Source: Natronobeatus ordinarius
Lineage (GTDB): Archaea; Halobacteriota; Halobacteria; Halobacteriales; Natrialbaceae
NCBI RefSeq assembly: GCF_024362485.1
Contig: NZ_CP101456.1
Location: 1,178,001 to 1,242,000 of the forward strand
Length of the DNA stretch: 64,000 nucleotides
Reading direction: 5' to 3'
The stretch's first letter is position 1. Each line of letters begins with the position of its first letter. The notes below the pieces were generated by a model, which saw nothing but the letters and a program-made list of their open reading frames with translations, was not told the DNA's origin and searched no databases. This document shows positions 17,710-25,663 of the stretch, piece after piece. Both the position numbers and the translations under genes were made by a program.

Positions 17710-18795
17710 ATGGATCCGCGTATCCGCGAGCACGCAGCGATCATCGCGAACCACTCCGTCGACTTACAGGAAGGCGACAACGTCGTCATCGACGCCCACC
17801 CGGTCGCCGAAGACCTCGTCGTCGCCCTCCACGAGGTGGTCGGCGACCAGGGCGCGAACCCGGTCACCACGAGCCAGCGCACCGGCAAGCGAGGGATGCG
17901 GGCGTATCTGCGCGCGTCGGACGGCGAGTTCGAGACGCCCGCCCACGAACTCGCGCTCATCGAGGAGACGGACGTCTACATCGCCATCCGCGCGAGCGAC
18001 AACGTTACCCAGACGAGCGACGTCGATCCCGAGGTCAACGCGGCCTACGCCCAGGCCCACCGGCCCATCCTCGAGGAACGCCTCTCGAAGCGCTGGTGTC
18101 TTACGCAGTTCCCCGCGCCGGCGAACGCCCAGCTCGCCGAAATGAGTACCGAAGGCTACGAGAACTTCGTCTGGGACGCCGTCAACAAAGACTGGGACGC
18201 CCAGCGCGCCCACCAGGCGAACATGGTCGACATCTTAGACCCCGCCGACGAGGTCCGGATCGTCAGCGGCGAGGAGACCGACGTCACGATGAGCGTCGCC
18301 GGCAACCCAACGCTCAACGACTACGGCGAGCGCAACCTCCCCGGCGGCGAGGTCTTTACCGCACCGGTCCCCGACAGCGTCGAGGGGACCGTGCTGTTCG
18401 ACATGCCGCTGTACCACCAGGGTCGGGAGATTACGGACGTCTACCTCGAGTTCGACGGTGGCGAGGTCGTCGAGCACGCGGCGGGCAAAAACGAGGACCT
18501 GCTGACGGAAGTGCTCGAGACCGACGACGGCGCCCGCCGACTGGGCGAACTCGGCATCGGCATGAACCGGGACATCGACCAGTTCACCTACAACATGCTG
18601 TTCGACGAGAAGATGGGCGACACGGTCCACATGGCCGTCGGCCGAGCCTACGACGACACCGTCGGCGAGGGCAACGAACAGAACGACAGCGCCGTCCACG
18701 TCGACATGATCGTCGACATGAGCGAGGACTCGTTCATCGAGGTCGACGGCGAACGCGTCCAGGAAGACGGCACGTTCGTCTTCGAGGACGAGTGA
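17710..18795 (+). CDS. Aminopeptidase, M29 family
   Basis: A 361-residue metallo-aminopeptidase of the thermophilic/AmpS type, which removes N-terminal residues from peptides using two metal ions. The metal-binding C-terminal region is visible: FDEKMGDTVHMAVGRAYDD and the HVDMIVDM segment, with His-x-Asp near residue 330, and conserved Glu residues in between (GEGNEQNDSAVH). The N-terminal alpha/beta part begins DPRIREHAAIIANHSV. I use the ATG at 17710; a TTG nine bases upstream is less likely. Probably a cytoplasmic housekeeping peptidase; monocistronic. Confidence 0.88.
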   Translation: MDPRIREHAAIIANHSVDLQEGDNVVIDAHPVAEDLVVALHEVVGDQGANPVTTSQRTGKRGMRAYLRASDGEFETPAHELALIEETDVYIAIRASDNVTQTSDVDPEVNAAYAQAHRPILEERLSKRWCLTQFPAPANAQLAEMSTEGYENFVWDAVNKDWDAQRAHQANMVDILDPADEVRIVSGEETDVTMSVAGNPTLNDYGERNLPGGEVFTAPVPDSVEGTVLFDMPLYHQGREITDVYLEFDGGEVVEHAAGKNEDLLTEVLETDDGARRLGELGIGMNRDIDQFTYNMLFDEKMGDTVHMAVGRAYDDTVGEGNEQNDSAVHVDMIVDMSEDSFIEVDGERVQEDGTFVFEDE

Positions 18796-18912
18796 GACGG
18801 ACTGCTATCCGTCAGTTCCGATGAGCGGGCGTCCAGGCCGAGCGAATCGACAGCCGGCCTCACTCGAGCAAACCGGCCCCACTTTTACGTTCGGCCGCCG
18901 AACGGTCGACCG

Positions 18913-19332
18913 ATGACGGGAGCCGGGCACCACAAACTGTTGGGCGTCTACGTCTCCGAGTCGGTCGCCGACGCACTCGCCGACCGACTGTACGAGGACG
19001 CTGGCGTGGTCGACCTCGAGACGTACTTCGACGAGAGCGAGTCGACGGTCCCCGCGGACGACCCCGGCGCCGAGGTGACCCACGAACTCCTCACGGACGT
19101 CGTCCGGCGATTCGCCGAGCTGTACGACGCCGCCGACTTCGCGGCCGCGAGCCGCGTCGATCCCGACGCGTTCGTCCTCGTCCACCTCGCCGCGGCACCC
19201 GAAACGGTGGCGAACGCCCGCGAACGCTTCCAGGCGGCGGCGACGGTTCAGGAGACCGACCTTCGGACGGTCCACACGGCGATCCTCGCTGCACACCTCG
19301 CGGCGAGCGACGCGGACTCGAGCCTCGAGTGA
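18913..19332 (+). CDS. Conserved haloarchaeal protein, 139 residues
   Basis: An acidic, helix-rich protein starting MTGAGHHKLLGVYVSESVADALADR, with no motif I can tie to a function. Composition and the clean ATG right after an intergenic gap support that it is real. It lies between the aminopeptidase (upstream, same strand, about 117 bases) and the convergent acyl-CoA dehydrogenase gene. Confidence 0.6.
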   Translation: MTGAGHHKLLGVYVSESVADALADRLYEDAGVVDLETYFDESESTVPADDPGAEVTHELLTDVVRRFAELYDAADFAAASRVDPDAFVLVHLAAAPETVANARERFQAAATVQETDLRTVHTAILAAHLAASDADSSLE

Positions 19333-19353
19333 ACGACCCCGATATCAGACGGT

Positions 19354-20496
19354 TCAGGTGAGGAGATCTCGTGCAATCGTGTTCCGCAACACCTCGCTCG
19401 TTCCCTCGTAAATCTCGTTGAGCTTGGCGTCGCGGTAGAACCGCTCGGCGGGGAAGTCCTTGGTGTAACCGTAGCCGCCGTGGATCTGAATCCCCTCGTT
19501 CGCGACCTCGCGGCTCACCTCGGAGGCGTACAGTTTCGCCTGCGCGGCCTCCTTGATGAAGTTCTCGCCGCGGATCTTCCTGTCCGCCGCGTCGTGCATG
19601 AGCAACCGGCCTGCCCGCGTCTTCGTATCCATATCCGCGAGTTTATGCTGGATCGCCTGGAACTCGCCGATGGGCTGGCCGAACTGCTCACGCTGGGTGG
19701 CGTACTCGATCGCAGCGTCGAGGGCAGCCTGAGCGATACCGACCGAGCGGGCGGCGATCGTGATCCGGCCGCCGTTTAACGTCTTTAGCGCCTGGACGAA
19801 GCCGTCACCTTCCTCGCCGAGGAGGCGGTCTTCGGGGATCCAGAGGTCATCAAAGCGCAGTTCGGCGGTCGGACAGCCCTTGTCGCCAAGTTTCTCCTCC
19901 GTGCCCTCGACGATGAAGCCGTCGTCGTCCTCGGGTCGGATAATAAAGGAAGAGATTCCTTTGTTCCCGGCGTCGGGGTCGGTCTTCGCGAAGACGGTGA
20001 CGGTGTCGGCCACGGAGCCGTTCGAGATCCAGAGTTTCCCGCCGTTGATACGGTAGCCGTCACCGTCTTTCTCGGCGGTCGTCCCCATCGCGGGGACGTC
20101 GCTGCCGGCGCCAGCTTCCGAGAGGGCGAACGCGCCAATGTCGGTTCCCTCCGCGAGCGGGGTGAGGTACTCCGCTTTCTGTTCGTCGGAGCCGAACGCA
20201 TAGAGCATGTTGCCCGCGAGCGAGATGTGCGCGGCGACGATCGTCCCGATTCCGCCCGACCCGCGGGCGATCTCCTCGAGTGCGGCGGGGTAGGCGTGGT
20301 AGTCGAGTCCCGCTCCACCGTACTCCTCGGGGAACGGCATCCCCATCAGTCCCAGCTCGCCGAGTTGGTCGACGATCTCGTGGGGAAACTCGTCGTGCTT
20401 GTCGACGTCGCCGGCGACCGGAACGATCTCCTCGTCGACGAAGTCGGCAACCATGGTCTTGATCTGCTCTTGCTCGTTCGTGTACTCGAAATTCAT
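19354..20496 (-). CDS. Acyl-CoA dehydrogenase
   Basis: An FAD enzyme that makes the first oxidation of an acyl-CoA to the trans-2-enoyl-CoA, passing electrons to ETF. The 380-residue chain is standard length. Motifs: FALSEAGAGSDVPAM (FAD/substrate loop, about 127-141), LWISNGSVADT, TQREQFGQPIGEFQ, IHGGYGYTKDFPAERFYRDA, and the catalytic Glu in the C-terminal IYEGTSEV. The pattern is that of short/branched-chain dehydrogenases. It lies 39 bases downstream of the DUF35 gene in the same direction and probably ends the operon containing the ABC importer and thiolase. That suggests it acts on the imported, CoA-activated acid. Confidence 0.93.
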   Translation of the reverse strand: MNFEYTNEQEQIKTMVADFVDEEIVPVAGDVDKHDEFPHEIVDQLGELGLMGMPFPEEYGGAGLDYHAYPAALEEIARGSGGIGTIVAAHISLAGNMLYAFGSDEQKAEYLTPLAEGTDIGAFALSEAGAGSDVPAMGTTAEKDGDGYRINGGKLWISNGSVADTVTVFAKTDPDAGNKGISSFIIRPEDDDGFIVEGTEEKLGDKGCPTAELRFDDLWIPEDRLLGEEGDGFVQALKTLNGGRITIAARSVGIAQAALDAAIEYATQREQFGQPIGEFQAIQHKLADMDTKTRAGRLLMHDAADRKIRGENFIKEAAQAKLYASEVSREVANEGIQIHGGYGYTKDFPAERFYRDAKLNEIYEGTSEVLRNTIARDLLT

Positions 20497-20535
20497 GTAA
20501 TTTGCTAGTTGTGTGTATTCGTTCGTCCGCCTGTA

Positions 20536-20916
20536 CTACTTCTCGACCGGTTCGAACGCCACGAAGCGCTCGCCGGTCGTCTCAGTCGTTCCGACGTCGA
20601 CGGCGACCTCCTGGCCGACGGCGACTGCGCCTCCCCTGACGATTCCCGTCAGTTTGATCGGCCCGAAGCTGACGACGGCCGTCACGTACGGCGCATCGTC
20701 GACGAACGACGGCCCCGCGACGTGTACGGTGGTGTGAGAGACGATCGTCCCTCGATCCGGAAGCGGGGCCCGCTCGAGGGCTGCCGATCCGCAGTCCGGA
20801 CATCGCCTGGCCGGCGGGAACGTCGCGTGCCCGTCCGGACACCGATAGTAGTAGCCCTCGCCCTCCACGATCGCGTCGAGCAGGTCGTCGTACCCGTCGA
20901 CTCGAGCGGCGTTCAC
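20536..20916 (-). CDS. DUF35 OB-fold/Zn-ribbon partner of thiolase
   Basis: A 126-residue acyl-CoA-associated protein: an N-terminal rubredoxin-like ribbon (YRCPDGHATFPPARRCPDCG) and a C-terminal OB fold. Such proteins bind the neighbouring SCP2-type thiolase and help channel or bind its acyl-CoA. The first knuckle reads CPDGH rather than CxxC, so the zinc site may be Cys/His plus CxxC. The GTG start at 20916 has a perfect Shine-Dalgarno (ggaggtga) and overlaps the stop of a 17-codon mini-ORF by GTGA. The mini-ORF comes from a 50-bp tandem duplication between this gene and the thiolase. Confidence 0.85.
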   Translation of the reverse strand: MNAARVDGYDDLLDAIVEGEGYYYRCPDGHATFPPARRCPDCGSAALERAPLPDRGTIVSHTTVHVAGPSFVDDAPYVTAVVSFGPIKLTGIVRGGAVAVGQEVAVDVGTTETTGERFVAFEPVEK

Positions 20917-20966
20917 GCGATCACCTCCGGAAGGGATTCCGGCGTACTCGCGTTCGCTACGCTCAC
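20913..20966 (-). CDS. 17-codon mini-ORF 2 (linker)
   Basis: GTG-started frame reading MSVANASTPESLPEVIA. Its stop overlaps the GTG of the DUF35 gene (GTGA) and its start overlaps the stop of mini-ORF 1 in the same way. A ggaggtgg sequence precedes the start. It is probably a by-product of a tandem duplication that preserves translational coupling; whether the peptide matters is unknown. Confidence 0.4.
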   Translation of the reverse strand: MSVANASTPESLPEVIA

Positions 20967-21015
20967 GCGACCACCTCCGGAAGGGATTCCGGCGTACTCG
21001 CGTTCGCTACGCTCA
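20913..21015 (-). repeat. 50-bp tandem duplication between thiolase and DUF35
   Basis: Two full 50-base units (20913-20962 and 20963-21012) differ at one base, and the first bases of a third unit form the last codons and stop of the thiolase gene. Each unit contains a Shine-Dalgarno (ggaggtg), a GTG and an overlapping TGA. Stop-to-start coupling is thus repeated three times along the mRNA. Confidence 0.85.
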
Positions 21016-21016
21016 C
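20963..21016 (-). CDS. 17-codon mini-ORF 1 (linker)
   Basis: GTG-started frame reading MSVANASTPESLPEVVA. Its start overlaps the thiolase stop (GTGA) and its stop overlaps the start of mini-ORF 2. The last codons copy the end of the thiolase (LEVVA). Translation is plausible from the overlapping start and the ggaggtgg in front; function unknown. Confidence 0.4.
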   Translation of the reverse strand: MSVANASTPESLPEVVA

Positions 21017-22233
21017 GCGACCACCTCCAGAACGTGGACGGTCGTGCTCGCGACCGTTCCGCCAGCGTTGTGGGCGACGCCGACGCGTGGATTCGAAAGC
21101 GCGTCGCTGTTCGGATGGTCGCCGCGGAGGAGCCGCGTCAGTTCCGTGAGCTGGCTTACGCCGGTCGCACCGACGGGGTGTCCTTTCGCTTTCAACCCGC
21201 CCGAGAGGTTGACGGGGACGTCGCCGTCGGCGGTCGTCAGGCCGGCTCTGGCGGCAGACACCCCTTCGCCTGGATCGGCGAACCCGAGCGCCTCGATCGC
21301 CATCGCCTCGGCGATCGTGAAACAGTCATGAACCTCCGCGCAGTCGACGTCGGCGGGCGTCACGGCCGCCTCACTGTACGCGCGTGTCGCGGCCTTCTCG
21401 GTCGCCGGCGTCCGCGAGAGCGACGGCCGATCCTGGAGTGCGAGCCGGTCGCCGGCCTGTCCAGACCCGGTGATCGCTATCGGCGCGTCGAGTCCGTGCT
21501 GGCGGGCGTACGCGTCGCTCGTGAGTACCGCGACGCTCGCGCCGTCGCTGATCGGACAACAGTCGTACAGGCCGAGCGGCTCGGCGATCGGCGGCGCCTC
21601 GAGGGCTTCCTCGACGGTGATCCGCTGTTGGATGTGTGCGTGGTCGTTCTCGAGGGCGTTTTCGTGGTTCTTCACGGCGATGTGAGCGAGGTCCGTCCGG
21701 CTCCCACCGCGTTCGGCGAAGTACGCCTGTGCCATGAGCGCGTACGCGCCGGGGAACGTGACGCCGGCGGTGATCTCGTAGAGGGCGTCGGCGGCCGTCG
21801 AGAGCCCGGCGGTCACGTCGTCGGTACTCATGTGCGTCATCCGCTCTGCACCGCCGACCAGCACGACGTCGGCTGAACCGGAACGAATTCGCTCGAGGCC
21901 GTATCGGACCGCCGTGCCGCCGGAGGCGCAGGCGTTCTCGAGGCGAGTCGCCGGTGCAGAGACGCCGGCTACGTCGGCGGCGAGCGGCGCCTGGTGTCCC
22001 TGTGACTCGCTAAGTTCGCCCATGAAGTTTCCGTAGAAGACCTCTTCGACGTCTCGGGGCTCGAGCGCCGAGTTCCGGAACGCCTCGTCCGCCGCGTCGG
22101 CGAACAGGTCCCTGGCCGTTCGGTTGGGGGAGCTGCCGAACGACGTCTGCCCGATGGCGGCGACTCGGACGCCCTCGAGGGACGTCTCCCGTCTCCGCGT
22201 CTGTCGGCCGTCAGTCGGCTGGCTGTCGGCCAT
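21013..22233 (-). CDS. Thiolase-family protein (SCP2/acetyl-CoA acetyltransferase type)
   Basis: A 406-residue thiolase-fold protein of the SCPx / lipid-transfer type, catalysing thiolytic cleavage or condensation of acyl-CoA. The nucleophilic Cys is in NACASGGTAVR (about residue 97). The active-site His are in EVHDCFTIAEA and GGLKAKGHPVGATG; the usual second Cys near the C-terminus is replaced (VAHNAGGTVAS), as in non-decarboxylating SCP2-type thiolases. Such proteins work with a DUF35 partner, which is the next gene. It sits directly after livF (adjacent, no gap) and is therefore in the importer operon. Confidence 0.88.
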   Translation of the reverse strand: MADSQPTDGRQTRRRETSLEGVRVAAIGQTSFGSSPNRTARDLFADAADEAFRNSALEPRDVEEVFYGNFMGELSESQGHQAPLAADVAGVSAPATRLENACASGGTAVRYGLERIRSGSADVVLVGGAERMTHMSTDDVTAGLSTAADALYEITAGVTFPGAYALMAQAYFAERGGSRTDLAHIAVKNHENALENDHAHIQQRITVEEALEAPPIAEPLGLYDCCPISDGASVAVLTSDAYARQHGLDAPIAITGSGQAGDRLALQDRPSLSRTPATEKAATRAYSEAAVTPADVDCAEVHDCFTIAEAMAIEALGFADPGEGVSAARAGLTTADGDVPVNLSGGLKAKGHPVGATGVSQLTELTRLLRGDHPNSDALSNPRVGVAHNAGGTVASTTVHVLEVVA

Positions 22234-22959
22234 CTATCCACCCTCGAAGATTCGTTTGACCGAGGGGTGCTCGGTGAGTCGTTCGTCCCGGCTGACGCTG
22301 TCGACGATCTCGCCGCGTTCGATGACGTAGAAGCGTTCGGCGACCTCTTCGGCGTGGCGGACGTTCGATTCGGCGAGGAGGACGGAGACGTCCATCTCCT
22401 GAATCCGCTCGATCCCCTCCCTGAACCGTTCCCGGACGGAGGGAGCGAGTCCCTCGAAGGGTTCGTCGATGAGGATCAGGTCGGGGTCGGCCGCCAGCGC
22501 GCGACCAACGGTCACCATCTTCTGTTGACCGCCGCTTAAGTTCCCCGCGGGGCGGTCCATGAACTCCGTCATCTCGGGGAAAATGTCCTGGACGAGATCG
22601 ACCCGTTCCTGGAATCCGGCCTCGTCGATGCCACCTTTCCCCCAGGTCGCCATCCGGAGGTTGTCGACGACACTCAGAGTCGTGAACAGCCGCCGATCCT
22701 CGGGTGCGAACCCGAGGCCGTGGCCGGGGCGCGCTTTCGGCGAGGCGTCGGTAATGTCGACGCCTCGCATCGACACCGTGCCCTCCCTGATGTTCGCCTG
22801 CCCCATCACCGACCGAAACGTCGTCGTCTTACCGGCTCCGTTTCGCCCGACCAGGCCGACGGTTTCACCGGCGTCGACCGAAAGCGAGAGGTCGTCAAGG
22901 ACTGGCACGCCGTCGATGTCGACGGTGATCCCCTCGACGTCGAGTAGCCGCTCGGCCAT
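22234..22959 (-). CDS. livF: Branched-chain amino-acid-type ABC ATPase LivF
   Basis: One of the two cytoplasmic ATPases of a Liv (HAAT) importer. The 241-residue protein has Walker A GRNGAGKTT (about 39-47), signature LSGGQQKMV, Walker B LILIDEPFEGL and the switch His region replaced by LLAESNVRHAEE, which is typical of LivF (Glu-Ser-Asn instead of His). The length matches LivF. It ends one base before the thiolase gene and follows livG directly. The cargo may be an acid rather than an amino acid, judging by the neighbours. Confidence 0.93.
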   Translation of the reverse strand: MAERLLDVEGITVDIDGVPVLDDLSLSVDAGETVGLVGRNGAGKTTTFRSVMGQANIREGTVSMRGVDITDASPKARPGHGLGFAPEDRRLFTTLSVVDNLRMATWGKGGIDEAGFQERVDLVQDIFPEMTEFMDRPAGNLSGGQQKMVTVGRALAADPDLILIDEPFEGLAPSVRERFREGIERIQEMDVSVLLAESNVRHAEEVAERFYVIERGEIVDSVSRDERLTEHPSVKRIFEGG

Positions 22960-23730
22960 CTAGACCCCTCCTTCCAGGATGTACGCCTGGACCGTCTCGG
23001 AGTTCATCACGCGTTCGGGGTCGTCGTCGATCAGTACCGAGCCCTCGTGCAGTGCAACGATGCGATCGGAGTAGTTCATCACGAGTTCCATGTCGTGTTC
23101 GATGAAGACGAGGCCGACGCCCCGTTCGGTGGCGGCCTCGGTAATCGTCTCCATGACCGCGTTTTTCTCTTTCGTCCCGACGCCCGACGTCGGCTCGTCG
23201 AGCAACATCAGGCTCGGCTCGAGCGCGAACGACATCGCGATGTCGAGGATCTTTCGCACCCCGTGTGGGAGGTGTTCGGTGTGCTCGTCGCGGTGTTCGT
23301 ACAGGTTGAACGTGCGGAGCAACTGTTCGGTCTCCTCGAGCGAACCGGCGTCTCGAGTCACTGGCGTGAGCAGCCTGTTGTTGTCCCGGTTTCGCGTGAT
23401 GACGCTCGACTGTAAGTTCTCGAAGACGGTGAGTTCGTCGTAGACCTGGGGCAACTGGAACGAACGGACGAGCCCTCGCTGGACGCGTTTGTACTGGGCC
23501 AGCTCGGAGACGTCGTCGCCATCGAAGACGATTCTGCCGCTGGTTAACTCCAACAGCCCTGAGACGAGGTTGATAAACGTCGTCTTCCCCGCACCGTTCG
23601 GGCCGATGATGCTGACGATTTCGTCGCGGTAGAACTCGACGTCGACGCCGTCGACGGCAGTCAGGCTTCCGAATCGCTTCTCGACGCCCTCAGTACGCAG
23701 TATCGGTGCCCTCGTGTCTGGTCCGGTCAT
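22960..23730 (-). CDS. livG: Branched-chain amino-acid-type ABC ATPase LivG
   Basis: Second ATPase of the importer, 256 residues. It shows Walker A GPNGAGKTT (about 40-48), Q-loop SFQLPQVYDELTVFEN, Walker B LMLLDEPTSGV and switch His in VFIEHDMELVM, plus the C-terminal YILEGGV tail usual for LivG. The ABC signature reads LPHGVRKIL instead of LSGGQ. This is the common LivG variation in which Pro-His replaces Ser-Gly, and need not impair function because LivF carries the standard signature. Its start overlaps livM by 4 bases. Confidence 0.93.
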   Translation of the reverse strand: MTGPDTRAPILRTEGVEKRFGSLTAVDGVDVEFYRDEIVSIIGPNGAGKTTFINLVSGLLELTSGRIVFDGDDVSELAQYKRVQRGLVRSFQLPQVYDELTVFENLQSSVITRNRDNNRLLTPVTRDAGSLEETEQLLRTFNLYEHRDEHTEHLPHGVRKILDIAMSFALEPSLMLLDEPTSGVGTKEKNAVMETITEAATERGVGLVFIEHDMELVMNYSDRIVALHEGSVLIDDDPERVMNSETVQAYILEGGV

Positions 23731-24749
23731 CGGCTTCGCCTCCGTAGGTTCGCGACCGCATCTTTCGCGCCACCCCAGATACCCCGTTCGCGGAGCGTGA
23801 GCACGACGACGAAGATGATGGCACCCATGGTGAAGTGCCAGTAGCCGCCAACGTACTGGGTGGCGAACTGCTCGAGTAATATGTAGCCGGCGGCGCCGAC
23901 GGCCGGGCCGATGAACGTCCCGATGCCGCCGAGGAGCGTCATGAACACGATGTCGCCGGACATCGTCCAGTCAAGATACTCGGGAGTGACGTGGCCGATG
24001 TGGACGGCGTACAGCGCGCCGGCGATCCCCGGGAAGATCGCGGAGACGACCATCGAGTAGAGCCGATACCGCTGGACGGGAACGCCGGTCGAGCGGGCTC
24101 GAGTTGGGTTTTCGCGGATCGTCTTCAACGTCAGCCCGAACGGCGACCGCATCATGAGCCACAGCGTGACGACGCAGAGCCCGAAGACGATCAGAATCAC
24201 GTGGTAGTAAAAGCCCATGAGGTAGACGTTCGGTGCGAGTTCGCCGACCGGGATCCCGAGGAAGTTAAACCGGTCGACGGAGATGCCGTCGGTTCCGCCC
24301 GAGAGGCTGTTGAATCGGACGGTGAGCACGTAGAGGAGCTGTGCCAGCGCGAGCGTGAGCAACGCGAAGTAGATCTCGTGACTGCGCAACGAGAGGGCGC
24401 CGATGACGAGCCCCAGCGCGGCGGCGACGAGCGCCGACACGAAGAGCAAGACGAGTAAGTCACGGACCTCGGTGTGGTGCATCAGCAGGGCGGTCGTGTA
24501 CACGCCGGCCCCGAAGAAGGCCGCGTGACCGAACGATAACAGCCCGGTATAGCCGAGTAGAACGTTGTAGCCGAGGGCGACGATCGCGAAACACAGGATC
24601 CACCCCGCGACGTACGTGAGGTAGGCGTCGCCGGTCACGACCGGAACGGATGCGAGCGCGATGAACACGCCGATCGACGCGAGAATCCGTGGCGTCCGCA
24701 CTGCCTCGCCGATGGCGGCTGGATCGAACAGCGCGAATCGCGTGCTCAT
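23727..24749 (-). CDS. livM: Branched-chain amino-acid-type ABC permease LivM
   Basis: A 340-residue inner-membrane permease with about 10 hydrophobic segments. Family marks include GYNVLLGYTGLLSFGHAAFFGAGVY in helix 3-4 (about 63-87) and the EAA-like coupling segment RSPFGLTLKTIRENPTRARSTGVPV, which contacts the ATPases. The ATG overlaps the livH stop by 4 bases, so both are made from one mRNA. LivM and LivH form the heterodimeric channel; this pair should bring in the ligand delivered by the binding protein at 25664-26986. Confidence 0.93.
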   Translation of the reverse strand: MSTRFALFDPAAIGEAVRTPRILASIGVFIALASVPVVTGDAYLTYVAGWILCFAIVALGYNVLLGYTGLLSFGHAAFFGAGVYTTALLMHHTEVRDLLVLLFVSALVAAALGLVIGALSLRSHEIYFALLTLALAQLLYVLTVRFNSLSGGTDGISVDRFNFLGIPVGELAPNVYLMGFYYHVILIVFGLCVVTLWLMMRSPFGLTLKTIRENPTRARSTGVPVQRYRLYSMVVSAIFPGIAGALYAVHIGHVTPEYLDWTMSGDIVFMTLLGGIGTFIGPAVGAAGYILLEQFATQYVGGYWHFTMGAIIFVVVLTLRERGIWGGAKDAVANLRRRSR

Positions 24750-25636
24750 TCGACCACCCCGCGGCCGCCGAAGAGTCCTTCGGGTCGAACGATGATGACG
24801 ATCGCCATCAGCGCGAAGACGATCGCCAGTTCGATCTGGGGAACGTAGGCGATCCCGAAGCTCCGGACGAAGCCGAGCAACAGCGCCGCGACGATCGCGC
24901 CCTTCAAACTTCCCAGCCCACCGATGACGATGACGGCGAACGAGAGGAGGACGTACTCGAGGGTGATCCCCGGTGTGGCGGCGGCGAACGGGACGAACAA
25001 CGCCCCGCCAAGTGCGGCGAGCCCGATGGAGATGCCGAAGATCAACAGTCGAACCCGGCCGACGTCGATGCCGAGCATCTCGACCATCTCGTAGTCTTCG
25101 GACATCGCCTGGGAGATCTTCCCGAGTCGCGTCCGTTTGAACATCAGGTAGAGTCCGGCGGCAACTGCGACGAACGTTAGAATCGTGAACGTCCGGTACA
25201 CCGACACACCTGCGACTGACCCGAGCTGTGCGGCCGGGCTAATCGCTCGATCGGCGGTGATCGGGGCTGTTCCCCAGATGATTTTGATAACGTCGTCGAG
25301 CATCAGAATAACGCCGAACGTCGCCAACAGCTGGTACACCGGCTCGACGTCGTAAAGGGGGGCGAAGACCGTCCTGTCCAGCGCGGCTGCGAGCACCGTG
25401 ACCACGAGGGGAATCGCGACGACGAGCGTGAACAGGGCCAACAGAATCGATTCTGAGACTGTACCGAGGTTGTTGAGCGTCCAGACGCCGAGGTACGCCC
25501 CGACCGCGAAGAACGCCGCGTGGGCCATATTCAACAGGTTGAGGATGCCGAAGACGAGCGTCAACCCGACCGCCGCGAAGAACAGGATGGCGGCGAAGTA
25601 CAGCCCGTTGAATAATTGTCCAAATATTGATATCAT
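24746..25636 (-). CDS. livH: Branched-chain amino-acid-type ABC permease LivH
   Basis: A 296-residue permease, the partner of LivM. It begins MISIFGQLFNGLYFAAILFF and carries the family segments LVFGILNLLNMAHAAFFAVGAYLG (about 26-50) and the coupling loop RTRLGKISQAMSEDYEMVEMLGIDV. A GGLGSLKGAIVAALLLG helix is near the C-terminus, with RPEGLFGGRG at the end, all typical. Its start is 27 bases after the binding-protein stop. The operon order binding protein-H-M-G-F is the standard one. Confidence 0.93.
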   Translation of the reverse strand: MISIFGQLFNGLYFAAILFFAAVGLTLVFGILNLLNMAHAAFFAVGAYLGVWTLNNLGTVSESILLALFTLVVAIPLVVTVLAAALDRTVFAPLYDVEPVYQLLATFGVILMLDDVIKIIWGTAPITADRAISPAAQLGSVAGVSVYRTFTILTFVAVAAGLYLMFKRTRLGKISQAMSEDYEMVEMLGIDVGRVRLLIFGISIGLAALGGALFVPFAAATPGITLEYVLLSFAVIVIGGLGSLKGAIVAALLLGFVRSFGIAYVPQIELAIVFALMAIVIIVRPEGLFGGRGVVE

Positions 25637-25663
25637 TGTGGAACTTTTCTTACGCTCGGTCGA

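Noticed and set aside
17298..18824. 508-codon plus-strand frame over the aminopeptidase
   Set aside because: Overlaps the M29 aminopeptidase in a different frame and is extremely arginine-rich.
22960..23730. LivG signature LPHGVRKIL suggested a defective ATPase
   Set aside because: This variation is usual in LivG subunits; the partner LivF has the standard signature.
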